64,000 bases of DNA from Methanocella conradii HZ254. Its GTDB lineage: Archaea > Halobacteriota > Methanocellia > Methanocellales > Methanocellaceae. The notes under the pieces were generated by a model. The model made no database searches. It had not been told where the DNA came from and saw only the letters and a list, made by a program, of their open reading frames with translations. The stretch lies in the NCBI RefSeq assembly GCF_000251105.1, contig NC_017034.1:620001-684000 (forward strand), read 5' to 3'. Positions within the stretch are counted from its first letter, which is position 1. Each line of letters begins with the position of its first letter. Positions 17,183-25,548 of the stretch are shown piece by piece. The translations under genes were made by a program, and so were the position numbers.

Positions 17183-17790
17183 TAATAACCCATCTCAACT
17201 TTTACGCCGAGTTCTTTTAATTTATCATAAAAAACATCGATTGGCATATCCGCTATTTTTGCAGCTTTGCCTATACTAACCTTCCCTTTTTTAAGTAGAT
17301 TTATAGCAATACTCAATTTTTTATTTTTTATTTTATTTTTTACTAAGGACGCACGAGTCATTTCTGGATAATCAGTATACACAATTCCCAGTATTTCATC
17401 CTCACTTAATTGATTAAAAAGGCCTTTCATGTGATCTATCACTTTTAGATCATTCATGCTAGTATTTTTATAAAGTTCAGTTAAGAACTCTTTTCCTACA
17501 GAAGTTAATATATATTTATTATTTCTATCATCTATAAGTCCCATTGATTTTAATTGTTCTAATCTTTCAATTACTATATCGCTGCTAGGGCCAAAATTGT
17601 CTGCCTGAAAATCAGCTTTCTCTTCAAGTTTAGGGACATTTTTAGATATAAAAAATAATTCTTTCATTAATTTAGTTTTTCCATCAATCAATTCACAGTT
17701 AGAAGAAGCTAATAATAGCAAAATATATTTTTCAACGATATCATTTTTTATATTTTTTAATACTTTTTCTTTGTATTTGTCAGCTTCCAC
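17182..17790 (-). CDS. winged-helix/UPF0175-like antitoxin or regulator
   Basis: This is a 202-residue protein in two parts. Residues 10-110 look like a winged-helix domain (KYILLLLASSNCELIDGKTK, LMKELFFISKN, then IERLEQLKSMGLIDDRNNKY and LTSVGKEFL). Residues 150-202 (KLSIAINLLKKGKVSIGKAA; IADMPIDVFYDKLKELGVKV) match the UPF0175 antitoxin pattern, a short helix-turn-helix. It is the first gene of the operon with the PIN protein and the unknown 395-aa protein, so it probably neutralises the PIN protein and represses the operon. A TATA-rich stretch (AAAAATATAAATATAAAT on the minus strand, about 17803-17820) lies just upstream of the ATG. Confidence 0.75.
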   Translation of the reverse strand: MEADKYKEKVLKNIKNDIVEKYILLLLASSNCELIDGKTKLMKELFFISKNVPKLEEKADFQADNFGPSSDIVIERLEQLKSMGLIDDRNNKYILTSVGKEFLTELYKNTSMNDLKVIDHMKGLFNQLSEDEILGIVYTDYPEMTRASLVKNKIKNKKLSIAINLLKKGKVSIGKAAKIADMPIDVFYDKLKELGVKVEMGY

Positions 17791-18046
17791 GGCGCGCGCC
17801 TCATTTATATTTATATTTTTCTACGCGAAATACGATAAACCTTTCTATTAATTTGCTGCATTGAATAATGATTGCTATCATAGCTTGAAACACGAAACAG
17901 GACTTGCACTAACACACGAAGACACGGTCAAAACACTAAGAACTCTAACGTATCAACGCCCAGCCCTTAACAAGGGAAGAAATGGCTTTTATATAGAGGG
18001 TATCAGGCATGTTATTGAATATCCACATTGTTAGGGTTTAGAGGCC
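17791..18046. other. intergenic region between the PIN operon and the beta-propeller gene
   Basis: No gene is seen. The minus-strand promoter of the PIN operon lies at its left end. Around 17887-17935 a degenerate run of ACACGAAACAGGACTTGCAC and ACACACGAAGACACGG resembles the ACCACAGAGGACACAGAGG-type intergenic repeats seen near 21.4 and 33.8 kb. The right end is downstream of the PQQ-type gene. Confidence 0.35.
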
Positions 18047-19309
18047 TTAACGTCGCCGGCGATGGGCGGCAACGGCCACAACTCCTATAACGGAAGCGCC
18101 CAAAAGCACGGGAACGGGGCACCACGACTGCGATGAGGTTGGAGATGGCTTATAGGTGGCCACGATCGGCTCCTCAGAGGGCGCCACGGTAGGGGTGGGA
18201 GTGGCGGTCGGGCCTGGAGTGGGCGTGGCCAGCGCCACGGACGCGGGAAGGGTGAGAGAGTACACAGTGCCGCCTCCCGAGCTAGTGCCATAAGAGCTAA
18301 AGTAGAGCTTATCGTCCACCATGATGGGCGTGGAATAGACTGGCGAGTCGGCCCGGAACTTCCAGTATTGCAGGCCGTATCTGGCGTCGACCGCGTACAG
18401 GCACCTGTCTCCCGATCCGACGTATATGATGCCCTTGGCCTTATCGATAAACGGAGAGGCCTTGATCGGCCCGCCGGTGGAGAACTTCCACGCCATCTCG
18501 CCATTTGTGGCGTTGAAGGCGTACAGGTTGCCATCCCACGACCCGACGTAAATGTTGCCGTCATAGTACTCTGGCCTTGAGACGACCTGGCCGCCCGCCT
18601 GGCTCTTCCAGGCCATGCTCCCCTGGTAGGTCTCCATCGATATTACGCTGCCGTCATAGGTGCCCACGTATAGGTAGCCATCATGGGCGAGGGGCGAGTA
18701 CGCCCTCTCCCCTACGTTGACGCTCCACTTCACCTTGCCAAAACTGGGGTCGACGGCCACGACCCTGCCATTGAGGGTACTCGCGTACACCACGTTATCG
18801 TAGCCCTCCAGAGCGGTAGATACGCCGCCTCCCACGCTCACGTTCAATATCTCTTCGCCGTCTGACGGTTTGAGGGCGTATATGCGCCCGTCATCGGACC
18901 CCACGAAGACTATGCCGTTCATGATCAGCGGCGTCGAGTCGACGTTACTCGCGGCCTTAAACCTCCACTTTTCCGTTCCACTAAATGTCTCTATGGCGTA
19001 AAACATGCCATTGGCCGTCCCCACGTACAGGGTGTTATCGTGGAAGGCGGGACTGGCGAGCACCGTGGAGCCGGCCTTGAACTTCCACTGTGGGACGCCG
19101 CTCTGGGCGTGGATGGCGTATACAATGCCATCGAGGGAGCAGACGTATAGCATGCCATTGTTATAGACGGGCGATGCTGATATGTAGGCGCTGCCCTGTC
19201 CCGGCTGGCCCACCTGATATGCCCAGTCGAGGGTCGGCTCAGCGGCGAGCGCCGGGGCAATAAAAGTGATTGCCATTAATAAAGCGATAAGGTATCTACG
19301 CGTCAACAT
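18047..19309 (-). CDS. secreted PQQ-like beta-propeller repeat protein with C-terminal anchor
   Basis: This exported protein of about 420 residues has a signal peptide (MLTRRYLIALLMAITFIAPA), then at least eight propeller blades with the recurrent pattern VYVGSxDGxxYALxxxxGxxxWxF. A Pro/Thr-rich linker (PTPGPTATPTPTVAPSEEP) and a final hydrophobic segment with basic tail (VLLGASVIGVVAVAAHRRRR) anchor it to the envelope. The frame is open to 19471, but the signal peptide fixes the start at the ATG at 19307-19309. No catalytic PQQ dehydrogenase residues are evident; such proteins in methanogens are usually of unknown binding function at the cell surface. Confidence 0.85.
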   Translation of the reverse strand: MLTRRYLIALLMAITFIAPALAAEPTLDWAYQVGQPGQGSAYISASPVYNNGMLYVCSLDGIVYAIHAQSGVPQWKFKAGSTVLASPAFHDNTLYVGTANGMFYAIETFSGTEKWRFKAASNVDSTPLIMNGIVFVGSDDGRIYALKPSDGEEILNVSVGGGVSTALEGYDNVVYASTLNGRVVAVDPSFGKVKWSVNVGERAYSPLAHDGYLYVGTYDGSVISMETYQGSMAWKSQAGGQVVSRPEYYDGNIYVGSWDGNLYAFNATNGEMAWKFSTGGPIKASPFIDKAKGIIYVGSGDRCLYAVDARYGLQYWKFRADSPVYSTPIMVDDKLYFSSYGTSSGGGTVYSLTLPASVALATPTPGPTATPTPTVAPSEEPIVATYKPSPTSSQSWCPVPVLLGASVIGVVAVAAHRRRR

Positions 19310-19496
19310 TAGGTTACCTGCCACTGCTTGAGGCATTAAATGTGTTTTATATAATGGGATAAAAGCTTTGCGTTCGCCTGGCAGCGGGCCTCGGCGGATG
19401 GGCTTCCAGAGGAAATAAAGGGGTATAAGGCGTTTTTTCGCCATGGGCAGGGCTACTGGTGCCATGACCAAAAAGGCCTGGTTTATCGCCGGGCGG

Positions 19497-19970
19497 TTAC
19501 TTCTTGGCCGCGTTGACCGGCTCGTCGTCGGTTGCCGCGATGAAAACCGTCTTCTTCTCCTTTCGAGCCTCGCCTGAAGCGGTAAACCTTCCCCTGCTAT
19601 CCGCGACTATGAAGTGCTCGGACGGGCTGTCCTCCACCTCGACCTCTTCTATGACGCCTGTGGCAGGGTTTTGCTGAAGTTTTTTGATCTTTTTTACGCC
19701 CTGTTTTGGCGGAGCGTGCTGCTCGGCCTCGGCTGGCGCCTTGCTCACGCTGCCGTTTCCGGCGGCAAGGGCGGCGTCCAGCATCCTGGCCAGCTCTACG
19801 ACTTTTAGCTCTAGCCTGGTTAGCTTGGAGTCCATGTCTTCCGGGTTGTCGTTTAGCCTTGCCTCGACCTGTTTTAGCGCTTCGTTGATGTCCGTGTTGT
19901 CAACGTGTGCGCCCATCGCGTTTAGCTTTTGCTCTATTCGCTCGAAAATTGTGGGTGCTGCACTATCCAT
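19497..19970 (-). CDS. hypothetical coiled-coil protein
   Basis: I do not recognise this 157-residue soluble protein. Residues 5-75 are helical with heptad-like spacing (IFERIEQKLNAMGAHVDNTD; LTRLELKVVELARMLDAALA). A Lys/Glu/Val-rich middle follows (GVKKIKKLQQNPATGVIEEV), then a C-terminal FIVADSRGRFTASGEARKEK segment. No membrane segment or cysteine motif is present. It stands alone upstream of the Cdc6 region on the opposite strand; codon use is like the core genes around it. Confidence 0.6.
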   Translation of the reverse strand: MDSAAPTIFERIEQKLNAMGAHVDNTDINEALKQVEARLNDNPEDMDSKLTRLELKVVELARMLDAALAAGNGSVSKAPAEAEQHAPPKQGVKKIKKLQQNPATGVIEEVEVEDSPSEHFIVADSRGRFTASGEARKEKKTVFIAATDDEPVNAAKK

Positions 19971-20273
19971 ACTTCATCATCCCCTTAGTTTTTAATTGAT
20001 AGGCAGCCGCTTAAAGCTTTTGGTGTTCGTATTATGAATGGGCTCTAGGATGGCTTGGCGGCACATTATCATCGCCAACCAGCTACCCGCTGAAAGTATT
20101 CCTCCCCTGAGATGATGATCCCGCATAAAAAATACATGGCCATAGCGCTCCGAAGGCGGGCTAATAAATAAAGCGCTTCCAGAAGAGAGAAAGGTAATAC
20201 TTTCACCACGCATTCCACATAGTATATTAATGGGCACACGCATTGTATCACTGGAGTGAAAGTTTGAACCATC
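19971..20273. other. candidate replication-origin region upstream of cdc6
   Basis: No gene is seen. Two sequences resemble archaeal origin recognition boxes in inverted orientation: CTTCCAGAAGAGAGAAAGG at 20176-20194, and CTCCAGTGATACAATGCG read on the minus strand at about 20239-20256. A/T-rich DNA (AGTATATTAATGG) lies between them. Placement next to a cdc6/orc1 gene is the usual setting. The match to the box consensus is only partial, so this is a suggestion. Confidence 0.3.
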
Positions 20274-21401
20274 ATGACTAAAGATATCCTACTCTGGGAC
20301 CAGACCGTATTCAAAGAGCAGGAATACTTCGAACTGGATTTTTTGCCGGAAAACCTCCTGCATCGTGAGGCGCAGATGCGCTCGCTCAAGTTTAGCGTGT
20401 CGCCCGCCCTGCGGGGCTCGACGCCCCTGAACGCCTGCTGCCGGGGCGCCCCGGGCACGGGCAAGACATCGGCCGTGCTGAAAGTATTCTCAGAGCTGGA
20501 AAACGCCACCCAGAAGGTCGTACCGGTCTACATCAACTGCCAGCTGGACTCCACCAGGTATGCCATCTTCGCCCAAATATTTAAGAAGCTGTTCGGCTAC
20601 CCTCCCCCGTCTTCGGGGATCTCCTTTAAAAAGCTATTCTCGCAGATAGCGAAGCACCTCGTGGAGAAGAAGCGAGTCCTTATAGTTGCGCTGGACGACT
20701 TTAACTATCTCATGGCTAGCAAGGAGGCCGACGAGGTGCTATACTCCCTCCTGAGGATGCACGAGGTACAGCCGGGCGCCAAGGCTGGCGCTATAGCCAT
20801 CCTGAGCGACCTGACGCTGGACATGGCAAGGGACCTCACGCCACAGGTACAATCCGTATTCCTCCCGGAGGAGATACTGTTCCCCCAGTATTCGCTGGAA
20901 GAGATCAAGGACATCTTAAAGTACAGGATTAAGTACGGCTTCATGCAGGGCGTGATCTCCGAGGAGCTCGTAGACCGCGTGGCCAGGTATACGGCCGAGA
21001 CGGGCGACCTGAGGGTGGGGATAAACATGCTGAAGCGCGCCGGCCTGAACGCCGAGCGTCGCGCCAGCCGGACCATATCCGAGGAGGACGTCGAGAGGGC
21101 CTACGAGGGGTCCAGGTATGTCCACCTGAACTATACTATAAGGAGCCTCAAGAAGGAGGAGAAGGCGCTATTGAAGTGTATCGTGGAGTCGGGTAAGGAT
21201 GAGATGATGTCGGGGGAGCTTTATGATCGCTTCCGGGAGAAGACCGGGCTGGGCTACACGTCGTTCTATGAGATGGTAAACCGCCTCGAGGGGCTGAAGC
21301 TGGTCTCTCTCAATAATACGGGTAAGGGCGTGAGGGGCCAGAGCCGGCTCGTCTCCCTCATGTATGACCCTAAAGAGGTCGGCAAACGCATCGACGTCTA
21401 G
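20274..21401 (+). CDS. cdc6: Cdc6/Orc1-type replication initiator
   Basis: This 375-residue AAA+ ATPase recognises archaeal origins and loads MCM. Walker A is GAPGTGKTSAV near residue 65, Walker B is VLIVALDDFNYL near residue 140, and sensor-1/2 regions lie around AILSDLTLD and TGDLRVGINMLKRAG. The C-terminal winged-helix domain (about residues 290-375) contains KALLKCIVESGKDEMMSGEL and SFYEMVNRLEGLKLVSLNNT, which bind origin DNA. The length is slightly short for the family (about 380-420) but all domains are present. The start is the ATG at 20274. Confidence 0.92.
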   Translation: MTKDILLWDQTVFKEQEYFELDFLPENLLHREAQMRSLKFSVSPALRGSTPLNACCRGAPGTGKTSAVLKVFSELENATQKVVPVYINCQLDSTRYAIFAQIFKKLFGYPPPSSGISFKKLFSQIAKHLVEKKRVLIVALDDFNYLMASKEADEVLYSLLRMHEVQPGAKAGAIAILSDLTLDMARDLTPQVQSVFLPEEILFPQYSLEEIKDILKYRIKYGFMQGVISEELVDRVARYTAETGDLRVGINMLKRAGLNAERRASRTISEEDVERAYEGSRYVHLNYTIRSLKKEEKALLKCIVESGKDEMMSGELYDRFREKTGLGYTSFYEMVNRLEGLKLVSLNNTGKGVRGQSRLVSLMYDPKEVGKRIDV

Positions 21402-21616
21402 TAACTACTTTTTTCACCACAAGGTACACAAAGCTAACACCACTTTTTTTTACCACAAGGTACACAAGGAAACACAAAGTACACAATTTTTTTAAATAAT
21501 AAAGAGATTGTGTACCTAGTGTTTTTTGTGTACCTAGTGGTGAAAAGCCTAGTGTTTTTTGTGTTCTTTGTGGTGAAAAGCCTGGTGTTTTTTGTGTACC
21601 TCGTGGTGAAACCAAG
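21402..21616. repeat. inverted array of CACCACAAGGTACACAAAG-type repeats
   Basis: Between the convergent cdc6 and mannosyltransferase genes the unit CACCACAAGGTACACAAAG occurs two to three times directly (21412-21485). Its complement (TTTGTGTACCTAGTGGTG and variants) occurs four times from 21505 to 21612. The two halves form a large inverted repeat around an A/T-rich centre (TTTTTTTAAATAATAAAG). It probably serves as a bidirectional terminator or is a relic of a repetitive extragenic element. Confidence 0.8.
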
Positions 21617-21640
21617 ATGAATGGAAATACAAGGTCGCTG

Positions 21641-22756
21641 CTAGATGATATAATAGCTCCAGATGGTCCAGAGGGCCATAAGCAGGCCCTGAAACATCGC
21701 CAATACTATCGTCATCGCCTGGTCAAGGTCGCGATTCTCGCCTATCTTTGCCAGTATTATGAAAACAGGGAAAACTACCAGTATGTACCTGGCCATGCTC
21801 CAGGTAGAGTTAGGCGTCGAGAGGGGGATCAATATCAGAAGAAGGCCGTAGGCAAGGTAAGAGATGTCGATCTTTTTGAAGCATGCGGCTAGAAGGGCGA
21901 GCGAGGCGAGGGTGAACAGGGCCTCGAAGCGCACGTCGCCGCTATGGCTGGCCAGGCGGCCCAAAAGCTCGACGGCGGGATTAGAAAGACGGCCTCCCCA
22001 CGCCGACTGGATGTGCATGAATGCCAGCGGGTCCCCGGTAAGGCAATAGTTATAAAGGCAAAAGAGCGAAAGGCCGATGAGCGGCAGCGATAGGAGTAGC
22101 GCGTCAGGCCTGACATCGCCGAGCTTAAAGTCCTTTGACCGCAGGTATTCGTACGCCATTGGCAAAGCTATGATCACGCCGTAGGGGCGGGTCAGCGCAG
22201 TCAGAAAGCCCAGCACGCCAGAGTAATGCCAGCGACCCCTCCTCGCATAGTAAAAGCACGCCAGGCTCAGCGCCAGAAAGGTGGATTCGGTGAACACTCC
22301 TGAAAAAATGAAAGCGGTGGGGAACAGGAACAGGTATTTTATGGCCCGCCTCGCGGTCCGCTCATCATCGTCAAGCCTGACAAGCTTGTATAAGTATACG
22401 CATGCGATGATCAGGCAAACGTTAGATATGGCGAGGCCTGCGGCGAAGTAGTCCCCTATTAAGGCTGCCGCCAGCCTCATCGCCATCGGGTATAGCGGAA
22501 AGAAGGCATAGTTGGCCATGTTCACGGAATTCGTGGCCGTCGAATAGCCATTCTTTGCTATATCGATGTACCAGTTAGAGTCCCACACGTTCCACATGTC
22601 AAACCAGCGTGGGAACTCGCTGAGGTCTCGCCCGCCGAAGGCGTCGTGTGATATGAGGCCTATTAGCATCAGGGCCGCACGGGTCGCCACGAAGAGCAGC
22701 AGGGCGTATCCCAGGCCTTCGGGTACCTTTTTTAATGCCTGGCGGAAAACGCTCAC
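21641..22756 (-). CDS. PIG-V-like integral membrane mannosyltransferase (GT-C)
   Basis: This polytopic membrane glycosyltransferase of about 370 residues has family signs: WNVWDSNWYIDIAKNGY in the first external loop (with the acidic catalytic residue), ANYAFFPLYPMAMRLAAALI, and FLFPTAFIFSGVFTESTFLA followed by FLTALTRPYGVIIALPMAYE. It likely uses a dolichyl-phosphate sugar as donor at the outer face. The start is best placed at GTG 22756, which overlaps the TGA of the SWIM gene as GTGA. The frame is open upstream to 22777. It forms an operon with the SWIM and Nif3 genes. Confidence 0.85.
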   Translation of the reverse strand: MSVFRQALKKVPEGLGYALLLFVATRAALMLIGLISHDAFGGRDLSEFPRWFDMWNVWDSNWYIDIAKNGYSTATNSVNMANYAFFPLYPMAMRLAAALIGDYFAAGLAISNVCLIIACVYLYKLVRLDDDERTARRAIKYLFLFPTAFIFSGVFTESTFLALSLACFYYARRGRWHYSGVLGFLTALTRPYGVIIALPMAYEYLRSKDFKLGDVRPDALLLSLPLIGLSLFCLYNYCLTGDPLAFMHIQSAWGGRLSNPAVELLGRLASHSGDVRFEALFTLASLALLAACFKKIDISYLAYGLLLILIPLSTPNSTWSMARYILVVFPVFIILAKIGENRDLDQAMTIVLAMFQGLLMALWTIWSYYII

Positions 22757-23082
22757 CTCAACGCATCCAGGTACCACCGGTCGACCTCCTCATAAACCCC
22801 GGTCGTCTTCGCCAGGCGGACCGCGATGGAATGATAGCATATGCCGCCCTTGACCGAAAGCCTGTACAGGTAATCGTTACAGGTGCAAAAATCGTCCTCG
22901 ACGATGTACTCGCCGCTGAAGCCTCTCACCACGAAGAAGTCCCTGTACTTCTTAACCTTGCCAGACCTCACGGCATCTATGGCCTTTTTGCCCCTCGAGC
23001 CGTACTCCTCCACGAGGCGTTTTTCAACGTCGGGCGTCAGGCCCTCTCTCCTCGCATCGTCAAACACGCTCACGTATTTCAT
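22753..23082 (-). CDS. SWIM zinc-finger protein
   Basis: This small 109-residue protein's C-terminal half carries the SWIM signature: FCTCNDYLYRLSVKGGICYH, i.e. CxC followed by CxH. SWIM domains bind zinc and mediate DNA or protein contacts. In archaea small SWIM proteins have been linked to RecA-family paralogues, and RadA is only 1.3 kb away, although in a different transcript. The ATG at 23082 overlaps the end of the Nif3 gene by 23 bases, and its stop overlaps the mannosyltransferase start, so it is the middle gene of a coupled operon. Confidence 0.8.
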   Translation of the reverse strand: MKYVSVFDDARREGLTPDVEKRLVEEYGSRGKKAIDAVRSGKVKKYRDFFVVRGFSGEYIVEDDFCTCNDYLYRLSVKGGICYHSIAVRLAKTTGVYEEVDRWYLDALR

Positions 23083-23821
23083 CCCATTTTATCGTCTTTA
23101 TGCGGGGCGGGTCGTCTATAAATACTGTGGGCACGATGGCGTTCAGCCTCTCGGCCAGGCTTCTCATCGCCGGCGCCTCGGTATAGTAATGGGGCGCGCT
23201 CACGAGGGCCACCTCGCCGCGGCCCCTTATGACGTCATGCTTGAGCTCGGAGGATAGGACTACGTCTATACGGTTTTCTTTCGCATGCTCCAGGGCGAGC
23301 CTGAAGCCGCTGCCGGCCACGGTGGCGACGTGCCGGACCATCCGGCTCTCTTCGCCCACGTACTCTACGCTGCAGCCAAGGCGGGCCGAGGCCATGCAGG
23401 CGAGCTCTCGTAGGCTCATCTCCTCTACGGTGCCCACCCTTCCCCCGTAGAAAGCCTCGGGGCTTCTGAGGCCTATCAGGCCGGCCAGGACGTCGTTCAC
23501 CCCGCCCGGGGCGTTGTCATAGTTCGTGTGCATCGTATACAGTGATAAGCCATTATCCAGCAGCAGGCGTAGCTTATGGGCCAGTTCCTCGCTTATCCGG
23601 CTTACCGGGTCCCATATTAGCGTATGGTGGGTGACCAGCATTCCGGCGCCATCCTCTGCCGCCCGCCTGATGGCGTAGGGCGTGGGGTCGAGCGCTACCG
23701 CCACCCTGCCCACCTCTCGCGAGCCTTTCAGTATCAGCCCTATCCTGCCCGCATCATACTCTTCCGCCAGGCCTGGCGGGGCTATCTCTTCCAGCCTGGA
23801 TATGAGGCTTTCGACTTTCAT
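23060..23821 (-). CDS. Nif3-like dinuclear metal centre protein
   Basis: This 253-residue protein of the NIF3/DUF34 family has the metal-binding residues MLVTHHTLIWDP near residue 60 and LYTMHTNYDNAPGGVNDVLA near residue 100. The second half is ENRIDVVLSSELKHDVI with VALVSAPHYYTEAPAMRSLA. Family members form hexameric toroids with two metals per subunit. A GTP cyclohydrolase 1 type 2 label is often given, but the biological reaction is unsettled. It is the first gene of the operon with the SWIM and mannosyltransferase genes. Confidence 0.9.
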   Translation of the reverse strand: MKVESLISRLEEIAPPGLAEEYDAGRIGLILKGSREVGRVAVALDPTPYAIRRAAEDGAGMLVTHHTLIWDPVSRISEELAHKLRLLLDNGLSLYTMHTNYDNAPGGVNDVLAGLIGLRSPEAFYGGRVGTVEEMSLRELACMASARLGCSVEYVGEESRMVRHVATVAGSGFRLALEHAKENRIDVVLSSELKHDVIRGRGEVALVSAPHYYTEAPAMRSLAERLNAIVPTVFIDDPPRIKTIKWDEIRERV

Positions 23822-23884
23822 AGGGCACCCTTACATCATATGTTCACGTCAAAATTATAGACTTTTGGTATACGCTGCCATATC

Positions 23885-23975
23885 TGCTGAGTAGAAGATG
23901 TGATGCCAAACCATCCACTATAAAAAACCCCATTTAGCCTCTAGACAAAAGAGCCACTTGTCCGACCATCATATT
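23885..23975 (-). repeat. hairpin-repeat remnant (copy A)
   Basis: On the minus strand this reads ATGGTCGGACAAGTGG, then GTCTAGAGGCTAAATGGGG, then GGATGGTTTGGCATCAC. The same blocks occur at 42035-42107 and 59878-59985, both just downstream of IS200/IS605-type ends. This copy has no transposon end next to it. It may be a terminator-like element or an older remnant. Confidence 0.6.
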
Positions 23976-24096
23976 TAGTTTAACACAGCAAAAGAAAGTA
24001 TACATACAAGCCCAATTCATATTACTTTCAGCCCGCATGGATAACGTTCTATATATGGCCAGGGCTTTATTATAATAAGCTTTTAGAGGTTTCAAA

Positions 24097-25071
24097 ATGG
24101 CAGCAGAAAGAATGACCATAGAGGATCTACCTGGCGTGGGGCCTGCAACCGCCGACAAGCTCAAAGAGGCAGGGTACACATCGATAGAGGCGATAGCTGT
24201 CGCATCGCCCGCAGAGCTGGCAGCGGCCGCCGAAGTCGGAGAGAACACAGCGGCTAAGATAGTGGCTGCGGCCAAGAAGTGCTCCAACATCGGAGGGTTC
24301 GAGACCGGAGACGCCGTATTCGAGCGGCGGAAGGCGGTGGGCAAGCTCAAGACCGGGTCGAGCGCCCTGGACGAGCTACTGGGCGGCGGAGTGGAGACCC
24401 AGTCGATAACCGAGTTCTACGGAGAGTTCGGGAGCGGCAAGACCCAGGTGGCCCACCAGCTCGCCGTCAACGTGCAGCTTCCCCCTGAGGAGGGGGGCCT
24501 TAATGGCTCGGTCATCATGATCGACACCGAGAACACGTTCCGCCCCGAGAGGATAGCCCAGATGGTCAAAGGGCTGAAGAACGGCGATGACTACGACCCT
24601 GAGGACTTTTTGAAGAACATCCACGTAGCTAGGGCGTATAACTCTAACCACCAGATTTTACTGGTCGAGAGCGCCTCCGAGCTTGCCGAGAAGCTGAAGG
24701 ATAGCGATAAGCCCGTCAGGCTCATCATTGTGGACTCTCTTACCGCCCACTTCAGGAGTGAGTACGTGGGCAGGGGGACCCTGGCAGACAGGCAGCAGAA
24801 GCTGAATAAGCACATGCACGACCTCATGAGGTTCGGGGACATCAATAACGCGGCGATAATTGTTACGAACCAGGTTCAGGCTAAGCCCGATGCGTTTTTC
24901 GGCGACCCCACGAGGCCTATCGGGGGACACATCGTTGGCCACACTGCCACGTTCAGGGTGTACCTTAGAAAGTCGAAGGGCGAGAAGAGGATAGCTAGGC
25001 TCGTGGACTCGCCCAACCTGCCCGAGGGGGAGGCCATCTTCTCGGTGACCACCGAAGGGCTCAGGGACTAA
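24097..25071 (+). CDS. radA: RadA recombinase
   Basis: This 324-residue archaeal RecA/Rad51-family strand-exchange ATPase carries out homologous recombination repair. The N-terminal helix-hairpin-helix domain is visible (IEDLPGVGPATADKLKEAGY and VGENTAAKIVAAAKK). Polymerisation and core motifs follow: FETGDAVFERRKAVGKLKTG, Walker A GEFGSGKTQ at about residue 108, Walker B LIIVDSL at about residue 210, and L2 loop DAFFGDPTRPIGGHIVGHTA. Length is typical (about 320-325). A TATA-like element (CTTTATTATAATAAGC, about 24066-24081) lies shortly before the ATG. Confidence 0.97.
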   Translation: MAAERMTIEDLPGVGPATADKLKEAGYTSIEAIAVASPAELAAAAEVGENTAAKIVAAAKKCSNIGGFETGDAVFERRKAVGKLKTGSSALDELLGGGVETQSITEFYGEFGSGKTQVAHQLAVNVQLPPEEGGLNGSVIMIDTENTFRPERIAQMVKGLKNGDDYDPEDFLKNIHVARAYNSNHQILLVESASELAEKLKDSDKPVRLIIVDSLTAHFRSEYVGRGTLADRQQKLNKHMHDLMRFGDINNAAIIVTNQVQAKPDAFFGDPTRPIGGHIVGHTATFRVYLRKSKGEKRIARLVDSPNLPEGEAIFSVTTEGLRD

Positions 25072-25134
25072 GCTTCACCTCAAATCGAAAAGTCTTTATC
25101 ATGGTATCCTGATGGAAAGGTACGCATACCCGAG

Positions 25135-25494
25135 GTGTACCTTCGGATGGATAAGCTGGAACAGGAAGAGATGGCGGCGACCGTCTTCTCTTATCTCATA
25201 AGGGGGCTGTCGAGCGGCCAGAGAGGCGCCATGAAGTCGGAGCTCATGAAGAAGCTGGAGCCAATCAGGGAACTATACGGATTGTCGGACGAGGTTTATC
25301 CCCTTTATATAGACCAGTGCATCGCCCATAAAAAGTTCCTGAAGGTGCAGGACGCCATCGAGGCGTTCGGCAACGCCATCGCCAGGGGCGAGGTGTCCCC
25401 AAGGGACGAGAGGATAATGATGCAGTGGGTCCTGAATGTCCAGAACCAGGTGAGGACCTACGGGAACATCAAGACAAAGCGTAGGCGAGCATAA
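25135..25494 (+). CDS. hypothetical small helical protein
   Basis: I do not recognise this 119-residue, predominantly helical, charged protein without membrane segments or cysteines. Helical stretches include QEEMAATVFSYLIRGLSSGQ, SELMKKLEPIRELYGLSDEV and ERIMMQWVLNVQNQVRTYGN, ending in a basic tail (KTKRRRA). The basic tail could contact nucleic acid. The open frame starts at a GTG at 25135, but the ATG at 25147 (MDKLEQEEM) may be the real start. It follows radA by 60 bases on the same strand, so it could be co-transcribed. Confidence 0.7.
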   Translation: MYLRMDKLEQEEMAATVFSYLIRGLSSGQRGAMKSELMKKLEPIRELYGLSDEVYPLYIDQCIAHKKFLKVQDAIEAFGNAIARGEVSPRDERIMMQWVLNVQNQVRTYGNIKTKRRRA

Positions 25495-25548
25495 ACCAGA
25501 AAACTATTAATATCGCCCGCCCAACTATTTTTATCATAAGAGGCACAC

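Noticed and set aside
21402..21616. Repeats between cdc6 and the mannosyltransferase as a CRISPR array
   Set aside because: Units are in both directions, without regular spacers and without cas genes.
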